From AM-2324 sp042091035 (GTDB lineage Bacteria > Bacteroidota > Bacteroidia > Chitinophagales > Saprospiraceae): a stretch of DNA of 13,822 nucleotides. The stretch covers positions 1 through 13,822 of the forward strand of contig JBELIG010000071.1 of NCBI GenBank assembly GCA_042091035.1, read 5' to 3'. The position numbers were made by a program, and so were the translations under genes. Numbering within the stretch: the stretch's first letter is position 1; each line of letters starts with the position of its first letter. Below the pieces are notes generated by a model. The model worked only from the letters and a program-made list of their open reading frames with translations. It was not told the DNA's origin and made no database searches. Positions 1 to 6,291 of this stretch are shown in pieces.

Positions 1-266
1 AGTGCAGATCCTTGAAATAGCATTCCAACACGCATTCTGAGATCGCGAAGTTGCTTTTTCTCAAGTCCTATAAAATCCGTATCATCATAAAATATTCTAC
101 CGGATGTAGGTGGAAATAATCCTACTAAAATCTTTAGCATCACTGTTTTTCCCGCTCCACTCTTTCCTATAATTAGATTCGTCTTTCCAGCTTCAAAGGT
201 ATGGCTGATACCTTTTAAAACATCTACATCACCAAAAGACTTCTTTATATGTTCTATTCGAATCAT
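1..266 (-). CDS. mlaF: MlaF-like ABC transporter ATP-binding protein, N-terminal part (cut by window edge)
   Basis: ATPase subunit of a Mla-type (retrograde phospholipid / MCE) ABC transporter, expected on the cytoplasmic face of the inner membrane with MlaE. Only the first 88 residues are in the window; the gene continues past the left edge. It starts MIRIEHIKKSFGDVDVL. The Walker A motif GKSGAGKT is at residues 34-41 and a Q-loop (MLFQGSA) at about 82-88, both intact. The Q-loop followed by GSA is typical of the MlaF branch. The ATG lies 10 nt after the mlaE stop codon, so the two genes are almost certainly co-transcribed and translationally close. The assignment to MlaF rather than another ABC ATPase rests mainly on the adjacent permease. 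An MCE-domain MlaD gene would be expected further left, but this cannot be seen. Confidence 0.9.
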   Translation of the reverse strand, partial: MIRIEHIKKSFGDVDVLKGISHTFEAGKTNLIIGKSGAGKTVMLKILVGLFPPTSGRIFYDDTDFIGLEKKQLRDLRMRVGMLFQGSA

Positions 267-276
267 TATCTAAAAC

Positions 277-1023
277 TTATACTGTTAGAATGACAGCGAT
301 CAAATAATCGGCCAACAAGATTAATATATTACTATACACAACTGCATTGGTACTAGCCTTACCCAATTCAATAGACCCACCCTGCACATAATAGCCTTGA
401 AAACAAGAAACTGTCACAAGGATAAATGAAAATGTATAGGCCTTCACATACATCATTAATACATTGTATTCTACGAAATATGCTCTAACACCACGAATAT
501 AATCAACATCAGATATTGTTCCTGTAGGTACAGTTGCAAGATATCCACCAAGGATTGCAATTGCGGCAGCTAATGTAACTAAGAAAGGTATTACAAATAA
601 GCCTGCTATAGTTTTTGGAAGAATCAAATACGAAGCTGTATTAATACCCATTATTTCCATAGCATCAATATGCTCCTTTTGTCTCATTCCACCAATCTCT
701 GCAGCAATGTTAGATCCCACTTTACCAGCAAGCACTAGGCATGTAATTGTAGGAGCAGATTCAATAATTGCAAGATCCCTAACGATGTACCCAATATAAT
801 ACATCGGAATCAATTGACCATCCAGCTGATAAGCAAATTGTAGCGCAGCTACTGCCCCCATAAAAATAGCAATAAGAGCAACAATCACTACGGATCCAAC
901 TCCTATACCGTCCATCTGCCTTAGGGTTTCTTTCCAATACATGGAAAACTTCTCAGGCTTTGAAAATGCCTGTCCTAAAAGGCCTATATACTTACCAAAA
1001 CTGAAAAAAATATTCGATTTCAT
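277..1023 (-). CDS. mlaE: MlaE/YrbE-family ABC transporter permease
   Basis: Integral inner-membrane permease of a Mla-type lipid transporter, about 248 residues, the normal family size. Hydrophobic membrane segments are seen at roughly residues 43-65, 84-103, 133-165 and 190-248. The central stretch GKVGSNIAAEIGGMRQKEHIDAME matches the conserved MlaE region (AGKVGAxIAAELGxMxVxEQIDAL type), which includes the helix that couples to the ATPase. I chose the ATG at 1023 (MKSNIFF); the frame extends two codons upstream to a GTG at 1029, which is less likely. A -7 promoter box (TATGTTTG) lies about 35 nt upstream, so mlaE-mlaF can be transcribed separately from the genes before it. mlaF follows after 10 nt. 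Bacteroidota Mla systems are thought to keep outer-membrane lipid asymmetry; the direction of transport is inferred from the family. Confidence 0.93.
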   Translation of the reverse strand: MKSNIFFSFGKYIGLLGQAFSKPEKFSMYWKETLRQMDGIGVGSVVIVALIAIFMGAVAALQFAYQLDGQLIPMYYIGYIVRDLAIIESAPTITCLVLAGKVGSNIAAEIGGMRQKEHIDAMEIMGINTASYLILPKTIAGLFVIPFLVTLAAAIAILGGYLATVPTGTISDVDYIRGVRAYFVEYNVLMMYVKAYTFSFILVTVSCFQGYYVQGGSIELGKASTNAVVYSNILILLADYLIAVILTV

Positions 1024-1057
1024 GAACACCTCTATTTTTGTAGATCCTACCTTAGGT

Positions 1058-1065
1058 CAAACATA
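1058..1065 (-). promoter_or_regulatory. -7 promoter box of mlaEF (TATGTTTG)
   Basis: Exact match to the Bacteroidota -7 consensus TAnnTTTG on the coding strand, lying between the stop codon of the 525-residue gene and the mlaE ATG. It predicts a 5' leader of about 30 nt. No TTG-type -33 element is visible at 17-23 nt upstream, so strength is uncertain. Confidence 0.55.
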
Positions 1066-1081
1066 GGAATTTTTATCTTAA

Positions 1082-2659
1082 CTATAACTTAAGTATCGAA
1101 AATTGTTGGATCCCTCGACCTCCCTGATAAATGAAAATAGAATTACCAGATATCTGAGCAGTATTCTTAGGAACAATCATAAAACGCTTACTTATAAGGC
1201 CCAATGTATTGTTCTTAGTTTTACCCCCTTGGTCAATTCTCCAAATAATCGGAACAGTACTCACATTTCTTGAACGAAAGTCAAGCTGATTACGGTTAAC
1301 ACTGTTTCCAAAATCATTGAATATAATATTTATTCCTTTTGAGGTAATTGCATAGTTATATCCAAGGTGATACCCCTTATCATTAAAACTAGATTGCATC
1401 TTAGGAATCATTGTAGACCATTGGATTTCACCTGAAGGCGAAATATTGTAAACAATAATCTCCTCATAATGATAGGAATAATTAATTGCACCAGTTCCAA
1501 CTGTCCTTCCAGTATAAAAGCCAGAATTAGTGGAATTATACTCCCGGATATAGAATTTTTCAGTAAACATAAGCAAACCACCATCTGAACGAGGCACCAA
1601 ATCCCTGATCACGAAATTCTCTAATTCCAGCTTAGATAATTTATCAGGGCTGGACAATATTCTTTCCCTTCGCTTCCCCGAACTATAATCAATAGCATCT
1701 ACGATAAGCTCTGGAGCCAACTCTTCAGTATTTGAAACTTGTGCACGCTTGGTTTTAGGATCAATTCTAAAATAAACGATTCCCTTTACTTTATTCCAAG
1801 AAATACTGGAATACAAACCAGCGATAACTAGCTTGTTTTCATTATTTACCAAAAAGCTTAAATCAGAAATAACTTTATTATCTAAGCTAAGTTTGTACTC
1901 ATGCAGATCAACACCTCCATAATTGAAACTCGCCAAAAGATAATCTCCTGTCCTGTTTCCTTCCTTATTGAAATTCCTGCAAAGGAAATAGACTCCTCCT
2001 GTATTTGATACTCTGTATTCAAAAACATTTATGTTCTTATCAGGATAAGGAAGCTCCTGTATGTTTTCCCATAAGACATTCATCGCCTTATCAAAAACAA
2101 TACAATACACCTTCTCATTATCCTTTCGTTTGGAGGACAATTGACAGTAGACCAGAAACTTGCTTTTATCAAAGGATTCCTCAAAACCTATAAACCCACT
2201 TTCATAACGGTTTACACTGTCGAATTCACCAACGATTTCCATACGTTGTAATCGTTTGAGTGTAAGCCCGTCATAAACCTCCATAAACAAGTAATTCTTC
2301 TTTTTTGATGAATTAAAGAAAGAGGTAAATAGATACAGCTTACCATTCAGATATTTCAGTGCCTCATATTGAAGCAAATTAGATTTATACTCCAAACTCA
2401 AGGACTTCTTTTTCAATTTCTTCAAAGACCTATCGTAAAGCTCTACATCTATTGTCTTTTCCTCAATGAACCCCGTTATTTCTCTTCTGGTGATCGTATA
2501 AATTACATCCTTATTGTCAAAGATTACTTGATCAAAGTATTGTCCCATTTTAAGTTTGGAATCTCCTGAAGTGGTAACATCATAGTCAATAGTCTGTGCA
2601 ACAAGGACATTGCACAACATCAATAAGGATATTAAGATTTGATTGGTTTTGACTGGCAT
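1082..2659 (-). CDS. Secreted/envelope protein of unknown function, probable beta-propeller-like repeats
   Basis: I do not recognise a named family. The protein has 525 residues. It begins with a clear Sec signal peptide (MPVKTNQILISLLMLCNVLVAQ, cleavage probably after A21 or Q22), so it is exported to the periplasm or outer membrane. The rest is rich in short alternating hydrophobic strands with recurring patterns such as KLYLFTSFF, GVYFLCRN, GGLLMFTEKFYI and GINIIFNDF. This is compatible with a propeller of four-stranded blades. A tyrosine-rich stretch near residues 395-400 is followed by an IxVxxISPxGEIxW motif, reminiscent of uncharacterised propeller-like proteins of Bacteroidota. No lipobox, no obvious T9SS C-terminal sorting domain and no terminal aromatic beta-signal are seen. 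It starts 8 nt after porD stops, so it belongs to the coaBC-porD operon. recN is commonly found in this place in related genomes. Confidence 0.85.
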   Translation of the reverse strand: MPVKTNQILISLLMLCNVLVAQTIDYDVTTSGDSKLKMGQYFDQVIFDNKDVIYTITRREITGFIEEKTIDVELYDRSLKKLKKKSLSLEYKSNLLQYEALKYLNGKLYLFTSFFNSSKKKNYLFMEVYDGLTLKRLQRMEIVGEFDSVNRYESGFIGFEESFDKSKFLVYCQLSSKRKDNEKVYCIVFDKAMNVLWENIQELPYPDKNINVFEYRVSNTGGVYFLCRNFNKEGNRTGDYLLASFNYGGVDLHEYKLSLDNKVISDLSFLVNNENKLVIAGLYSSISWNKVKGIVYFRIDPKTKRAQVSNTEELAPELIVDAIDYSSGKRRERILSSPDKLSKLELENFVIRDLVPRSDGGLLMFTEKFYIREYNSTNSGFYTGRTVGTGAINYSYHYEEIIVYNISPSGEIQWSTMIPKMQSSFNDKGYHLGYNYAITSKGINIIFNDFGNSVNRNQLDFRSRNVSTVPIIWRIDQGGKTKNNTLGLISKRFMIVPKNTAQISGNSIFIYQGGRGIQQFSILKL

Positions 2660-2667
2660 TTTAGTAT

Positions 2668-3585
2668 TTATTTTGTGCTGTTGATAGACCTGTATTTTGA
2701 GGAATTCACTGGATCAATCTTAGACATAAGACGTATAAATTCACGCTTTTGCTCTAGCTCAGCCAAACTAAAAATTTCAATCAGTTCATTAGATTTTGCA
2801 GAGGAAAACATCTGTAATAACATACAGTTAGGATAGGATTGAGCCACCAACCTAATTTCAGCTAGTGCACTAAGTATAATAGACTTTGCCGTCTCTGTAT
2901 CATAGTACATAATATCCAATGCCTGCCTATGATAATCATAATAAGCCTGTCTATAATTCTTTATTCTTGGAGACAATATATTCTCAGCCATCCAATAACG
3001 GCTTCTATTTCTTTGCGAAGAACCTTCAGGTGCCCAACCAGGAAATGTACGACTAACATCCTGCGTGATAGCATTTATTACATCCTGTGCTTTTTGAAAA
3101 TAATCATCGCCCCCTTTAAGCTCAAAACTATCTCCATCCAATCCAAGGATCATGTAGATATAAAATCCCAATACTTGGGAAAGGTTTTCAGAGAAACCAA
3201 ACTCAGAAAACTGAAGAATCTGATTCGGTTCGTAATTAAAGACCAGATCTCTATCATTATGAGAAAGTAAAACGGTCTCATAATTACTGTTATAGGTAGG
3301 ACGAGTTGCTTGAATCTGTAGCTCTCCCTTAAAGGAAGTATTTGTAACCTCTTCGTTAATATTTAGATTGATCGTTACATTGATTCGCTCCTCAGGCTTA
3401 TAGTTGTTATCCGTCCAAGATAATTCATTAAAATAAGACTCAATATTTTGCTTCATATCCTCAAACAAAGAGGGATCAGCTTTTTGTAGCCTAGGCGTAT
3501 TGATATTTACTGTTGCTATAAATTCCTGCGCAATAATATTGTTTGCACAAAAAATCATCAATAATGCTAATCCTAATCGAGCCAT
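2668..3585 (-). CDS. porD: DUF4835 family protein, called type IX secretion system protein PorD in some annotations
   Basis: Exported protein of 305 residues, the usual size for DUF4835. The signal peptide covers residues 1-20 (MARLGLALLMIFCANNIIAQ, ending in the Bacteroidota-typical AQ). The mature part has family hallmarks: an early VNINTPRLQKADPSLFEDM segment, a FNELSWTDNNYK segment, a NVTINLNI strand, an ATRPxYNSxYET-like motif, a DxxxVFNYEPNQ-like motif, and a central FYIYMILGLDGDSFELKGGDDYFxKAQ segment. Genes of this family nearly always sit between coaBC and recN in Bacteroidota. Here the gene starts 11 nt after the coaBC stop and is followed after 8 nt by the 525-residue gene. The PorD name implies a role in T9SS biogenesis, but the molecular function is not visible in the sequence. 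The presence of porX in the same window makes a functional T9SS in this organism plausible. Confidence 0.9.
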   Translation of the reverse strand: MARLGLALLMIFCANNIIAQEFIATVNINTPRLQKADPSLFEDMKQNIESYFNELSWTDNNYKPEERINVTINLNINEEVTNTSFKGELQIQATRPTYNSNYETVLLSHNDRDLVFNYEPNQILQFSEFGFSENLSQVLGFYIYMILGLDGDSFELKGGDDYFQKAQDVINAITQDVSRTFPGWAPEGSSQRNRSRYWMAENILSPRIKNYRQAYYDYHRQALDIMYYDTETAKSIILSALAEIRLVAQSYPNCMLLQMFSSAKSNELIEIFSLAELEQKREFIRLMSKIDPVNSSKYRSINSTK

Positions 3586-3596
3586 ATCTTTATGCT

Positions 3597-4805
3597 TTAA
3601 ATTTTGTCTTTTAATTGAATAAACGCATCAACAACATCCTTTGCGACTTTTTGCTTGGATTTTAACTCAAAATCCTTCCGCATATTGTCTTTGAAAAATA
3701 AGGAAACCTTATTTGTGTCATGATTAAAGCCTGCACCTTTATCCTGCAGAGAATTTAACACGATCATATCGAAATGCTTGCGCTCAAGCTTTGACTTTGC
3801 ATTAGTAGTTTCATTATTAGTCTCCAATGCAAACCCAATATGAAACTGACCAGATTTTTTAATTTTCCCTAGTTCTAATGCAATATCCTCTGTCTTTTCT
3901 AATTCTATGGAAAGATCGCCAGTGCTCTTTTTAACCTTTTCTGTAAAAATATCCTTAGGCCTGTAATCTGCTACAGCTGCCGAAAAAACAGCCAAATCCT
4001 GCTCCGAATGCAGTTCCCTCGCACATCGATACATTTCAACTGCTGTTGTAACATTATGCACAGTAAGAGAAGGGTGAACTGGTTTTAATTTGGAGGGTCC
4101 AAGAATTAAGTCTACACGTGCTCCGCGTTCCACTAACTCCAAGGCTATTGCACAGCCCATTTTTCCAGAAGAATGATTGCCAATAAATCGAACAGGATCT
4201 ATATGTTCGTAGGTAGGTCCTGCCGTAACAAGAGCTCTAAGACCGTTAAGATCTTGTTGATATTTAAATTCTTGATTTAGAAACTCAAGGATTTTCTCTG
4301 GTTCGGCCATGCGTCCCTCCCCAATAAGACCAGAAGCAAGTTCCCCATATTCAGCAGGAATTAGTTTTACACCTCGTTCCTCCAAAAGATCCATATTTGC
4401 AGTGGTACTGGAATGTTTATACATATCCAAATCCATGGCAGGCGCATAAGCTACAGGGCATCGAGCAGAAAGGTAACAGGCCATCACGATATTATCAGTA
4501 ATACCAGTAACCATTTTTGCCATAGTATTTGCTGTTGCCGGTGCTATAATCATATAGTCAGCCCATAGGCCAAGTTCAACATGATTATTCCAAGCTTCCT
4601 CTGATTGGATATCAGAATAAACCTCTTGCTTTGAAAGTGTTGATAGAGTAATTGGTGATATAAAACCTATAGCAGATTTAGTCATCAACACACGAACTTC
4701 ATAGTCATTCTTGACTAAAAGTCTTACCAGGTGTGCTGATTTATAGGCTGCAATACTTCCTGTTACAGCCAGAAGAATCCTTTTTTTCTTGCTAGCCACG
4801 TCCAT
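3597..4805 (-). CDS. coaBC: Bifunctional phosphopantothenoylcysteine decarboxylase / phosphopantothenate-cysteine ligase
   Basis: Cytosolic flavoenzyme making 4'-phosphopantetheine for coenzyme A: CoaB joins phosphopantothenate to cysteine using a nucleotide, and CoaC decarboxylates the product. The protein has 402 residues, a normal full length. The CoaC domain (about 8-180) has the flavin-binding TGSIAAYK start, the catalytic H75 in NNHVELGLWAD and the APATANT motif (88-94). The CoaB domain (about 186-402) has TAGPTYEHIDPVRFIGNHSSGKMG with N210, SAAVADYRP (275-283), lysines K290/K292/K293, and ALETNNE. Position 125 is Asp in PAMDLDM, where the E. coli enzyme has Asn, and position 158 is Ser in ELASGLIGEGRM, where E. 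coli has the catalytic Cys. I recall both changes in other Bacteroidota CoaBC, so they are probably lineage-typical. A -7 box lies about 20 nt upstream of the ATG, and porD follows after 11 nt. Confidence 0.97.
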   Translation of the reverse strand: MDVASKKKRILLAVTGSIAAYKSAHLVRLLVKNDYEVRVLMTKSAIGFISPITLSTLSKQEVYSDIQSEEAWNNHVELGLWADYMIIAPATANTMAKMVTGITDNIVMACYLSARCPVAYAPAMDLDMYKHSSTTANMDLLEERGVKLIPAEYGELASGLIGEGRMAEPEKILEFLNQEFKYQQDLNGLRALVTAGPTYEHIDPVRFIGNHSSGKMGCAIALELVERGARVDLILGPSKLKPVHPSLTVHNVTTAVEMYRCARELHSEQDLAVFSAAVADYRPKDIFTEKVKKSTGDLSIELEKTEDIALELGKIKKSGQFHIGFALETNNETTNAKSKLERKHFDMIVLNSLQDKGAGFNHDTNKVSLFFKDNMRKDFELKSKQKVAKDVVDAFIQLKDKI

Positions 4806-4824
4806 AATACCTTATTTATACAAA

Positions 4825-4832
4825 CAAAGATA
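4825..4832 (-). promoter_or_regulatory. -7 promoter box of the coaBC operon (TATCTTTG)
   Basis: Exact TAnnTTTG match on the coding strand, ending 19 nt before the coaBC ATG, which predicts a leader of about 15 nt. The expected spacer and -33 region is filled by the inverted repeat at 4832-4858, and no TTG-type -33 element is seen. It would let coaBC, porD and the following gene be transcribed apart from bamD-rpoZ. Confidence 0.55.
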
Positions 4833-4858
4833 GCAGTAAAGAATTAATCCTTACTGCT
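4832..4858 (-). terminator. Hairpin after rpoZ, possible weak terminator or operator at the coaBC promoter
   Basis: A perfect 8-bp inverted repeat, AGCAGTAA (4832-4839) and TTACTGCT (4851-4858), has an 11-nt loop. On the minus strand it lies 26 nt after the rpoZ stop codon and is followed by ATCTTTGTTTG, a broken U-rich tract. The stem is moderate in GC and the T-tract is imperfect, so termination may be partial. The repeat directly abuts the coaBC -7 box, so it may also act as a protein-binding site. Confidence 0.45.
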
Positions 4859-4884
4859 GCCTTCTATATTTTATTTGAGACTTT

Positions 4885-5223
4885 TTAGTCTCTTTTCTGC
4901 TTGTTACTATAGTGAAAATGAAGCTCATCACCCAAATATTCCTCTGTAGCAATAACTACAGGATTTGGAAGCTTCTCATAAAATTTAGAGATTTCAATCT
5001 GCTCCTTATTCTCATTAATCTCCTCAATTGCATCTGAGCTAACAGCAAACTCTTCTAACTTTTGATTTAATTCTTTTTTTAAATCAAACGAAAGTTGTCT
5101 TGCACGCTTACTAATTACTGAAAGCACTTCGTATATGTTTCCTGTTGTTTCAGAAAGTGATTTAACATCTCTTTGAGATACATTCGGGTCAATCCCTTGA
5201 GATTTTGATTTAATATCAGTCAT
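4885..5223 (-). CDS. rpoZ: DNA-directed RNA polymerase omega subunit (Rpb6/RpoZ family)
   Basis: Small accessory subunit of RNA polymerase that helps fold and hold beta'. The protein has 112 residues, typical of the Bacteroidota version. The core family signature is the helix NIYEVLSVISKRARQLS (about residues 29-45), matching the NIYExVxIIsKRARQI pattern of Rpb6/omega. It is followed by a charged helix and a conserved FYEKLPNPVVIATEEYL segment (about 81-97). Its ATG overlaps the end of bamD: ATGACTGA shares start and stop, an 8-nt overlap, so translation is probably coupled. Rather than sitting with gmk and spoT as in Proteobacteria, it lies between bamD and coaBC, the usual place in Bacteroidota. 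A hairpin follows 26 nt after its stop codon. Sequence similarity to E. coli omega is weak, so recognition depends on the helix and the gene order. Confidence 0.9.
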   Translation of the reverse strand: MTDIKSKSQGIDPNVSQRDVKSLSETTGNIYEVLSVISKRARQLSFDLKKELNQKLEEFAVSSDAIEEINENKEQIEISKFYEKLPNPVVIATEEYLGDELHFHYSNKQKRD

Positions 5224-6031
5224 TCGACAATAATTTTAACTGCGTTTCAGAATCTGCTTTGAAAGTTTGTACCGTATTAAAATACGAACCTTCTTCATAT
5301 TTATCCAAGAACATTCTAGCATAACGTATAGTTTCGCCATAACGCTCTTCCTTTTTCTCATATACACTATTGGTAGCCAGCAAATAATTCGCCTCTACCA
5401 TTTTGAATCGAACCTCTTCCAAATTCTTAGTATCTGGAAATTCAATCAAAATATTCTCCAAACTCTTTAATGCAGATTGATACTGCTGAAGATCAAAATA
5501 CAAAATTGCTGCATCAAATGCCTTAGACTCCAACTTCCTTCTGCACTCATCGATTAGTTGGTTACACTCTTCAACACGCTCTGAATCTGGAAACTTATTT
5601 ACAAATGACTGGAAAGATTCAATAGCCTTAAGCGTATTGGATTGTTCTAATCTATATGATGGTGACATCATATAATGTGAATAAGCTTGATAATAGTCTG
5701 CATCCTCCTTCAACTCACTTCCGCTAAAAGTAGCTGAAAAGTTTTCAAAATAATATGCAGCCATTACATAATCATTAGTCAAGAAGTAAGTATTAGAATA
5801 TTTGTAATACAAATCCTCTAATTCCGGACGTCCTCTAAAAGCTGAAATAATCAACTCCATTAATGACTGGGCTTTTATATACTGCCCCTCTTCATAAAGC
5901 TTTACTGATTCTTTATAAATCAACTCAGAATCTCCACTTGTACGAACTTTTTCAAATGAAGACTTACAAGAACTGAAAAGGATTAGGCCAAATAAACCCA
6001 ACAATACTACTGACTTAGTTATTCTTCTCAT
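5216..6031 (-). CDS. bamD: Outer membrane protein assembly factor BamD (lipoprotein, TPR)
   Basis: Essential lipoprotein of the BAM complex, anchored in the inner leaflet of the outer membrane, which works with BamA to insert beta-barrel proteins. It has 271 residues from the ATG at 6031. The lipoprotein signal MRRITKSVVLLGLFGLILFSSC places the lipidated Cys at position 22. Five or so TPR-type helical hairpins follow, with patterns such as LYEEGQYIKAQSLMELII, YYFENFSATFSGSELKEDA, ESFQSFVNKFPDSERVEEC and LKSLENILIEFPDTKNLEEV, the usual BamD fold. The frame runs three codons further to a TTG at 6040, but a -7 promoter box overlaps that TTG (6038-6045), so the ATG at 6031 is the better start. 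rpoZ overlaps its last 8 nt. Two TAnnTTTGCG boxes 20 nt apart lie just upstream. Confidence 0.95.
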   Translation of the reverse strand: MRRITKSVVLLGLFGLILFSSCKSSFEKVRTSGDSELIYKESVKLYEEGQYIKAQSLMELIISAFRGRPELEDLYYKYSNTYFLTNDYVMAAYYFENFSATFSGSELKEDADYYQAYSHYMMSPSYRLEQSNTLKAIESFQSFVNKFPDSERVEECNQLIDECRRKLESKAFDAAILYFDLQQYQSALKSLENILIEFPDTKNLEEVRFKMVEANYLLATNSVYEKKEERYGETIRYARMFLDKYEEGSYFNTVQTFKADSETQLKLLSND

Positions 6032-6037
6032 AAAACG

Positions 6038-6045
6038 CAAAGGTA
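6038..6045 (-). promoter_or_regulatory. Proximal -7 promoter box of bamD (TACCTTTG)
   Basis: Exact TAnnTTTG match, extended to TACCTTTGCG, ending only 6 nt before the bamD ATG at 6031. Transcription from it would give an almost leaderless mRNA. It overlaps the alternative TTG start at 6040, which argues against that start. No -33 TTG is seen at 17-23 nt. Confidence 0.5.
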
Positions 6046-6057
6046 CTATTTTTTTCG

Positions 6058-6065
6058 CAAAAATA
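6058..6065 (-). promoter_or_regulatory. Distal -7 promoter box of bamD (TATTTTTG)
   Basis: A second TAnnTTTG match, extended to TATTTTTGCG, lies exactly 20 nt upstream of the proximal box. It would give a leader of about 22 nt. One of the two may be the true promoter and the other chance or a secondary start. The surroundings are very AT-rich, which raises the chance rate. Confidence 0.4.
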
Positions 6066-6122
6066 TTCTAATGATTGTCTTTATACTATTTAAACAGATA
6101 GCTTTTGCCATCAATTGGTTGT

Positions 6123-6206
6123 ATGATGTCAAAAGTAATTATTCAAATAGAATTATTTCAGTCCTGGGCAGATGAATTGAAGCAAAAAAAACCCAGCGCT
6201 GTATAA
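6123..6206 (+). CDS. Possible small ORF, 27 codons, in the bamD-DUF3137 intergenic region
   Basis: An ATG-ATG start opens a short frame ending in TAA. The peptide is MMSKVIIQIELF followed by QSWADELKQKKPSAV. It looks protein-like: a hydrophobic-to-amphipathic stretch with Trp, then a charged end. Upstream (6075-6107) is TTG, 21 nt, TAGCTTTTG, one base off the -7 consensus. The frame is not continuous with the DUF3137 gene, and I recognise no family. A 27-codon frame can arise by chance, so this is only a candidate. It could also be a leader peptide or a remnant of a decayed gene. Confidence 0.2.
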   Translation: MMSKVIIQIELFQSWADELKQKKPSAV

Positions 6207-6291
6207 TTATTTTTCCCATAAATATAAGGCAATTATTTGGTTAGCTAATACATTGTGTAGTATATTAAAAAAACTCAGAAGACAAGTAAGA

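Noticed and set aside
2005..2836. Three plus-strand open frames of 62-66 codons (2005-2193, 2369-2569, 2639-2836)
   Set aside because: They are antisense to the 525-residue gene and porD, with no protein-like features; they are shadows of AT-rich coding sequence.
2929..3270. Plus-strand open frame of 113 codons
   Set aside because: It lies wholly antisense to the well-supported porD gene and has low-complexity Ile/Ser-rich composition with no recognisable motif.
5267..5470. Plus-strand open frame of 67 codons
   Set aside because: It is antisense to bamD; its hydrophobic look comes from the reverse complement of charged TPR helices.
6164..6196. CTGGG / CCCAG inverted repeat as a hairpin
   Set aside because: It has only 5 bp with a 23-nt loop and no T-tract; it is too weak to call.
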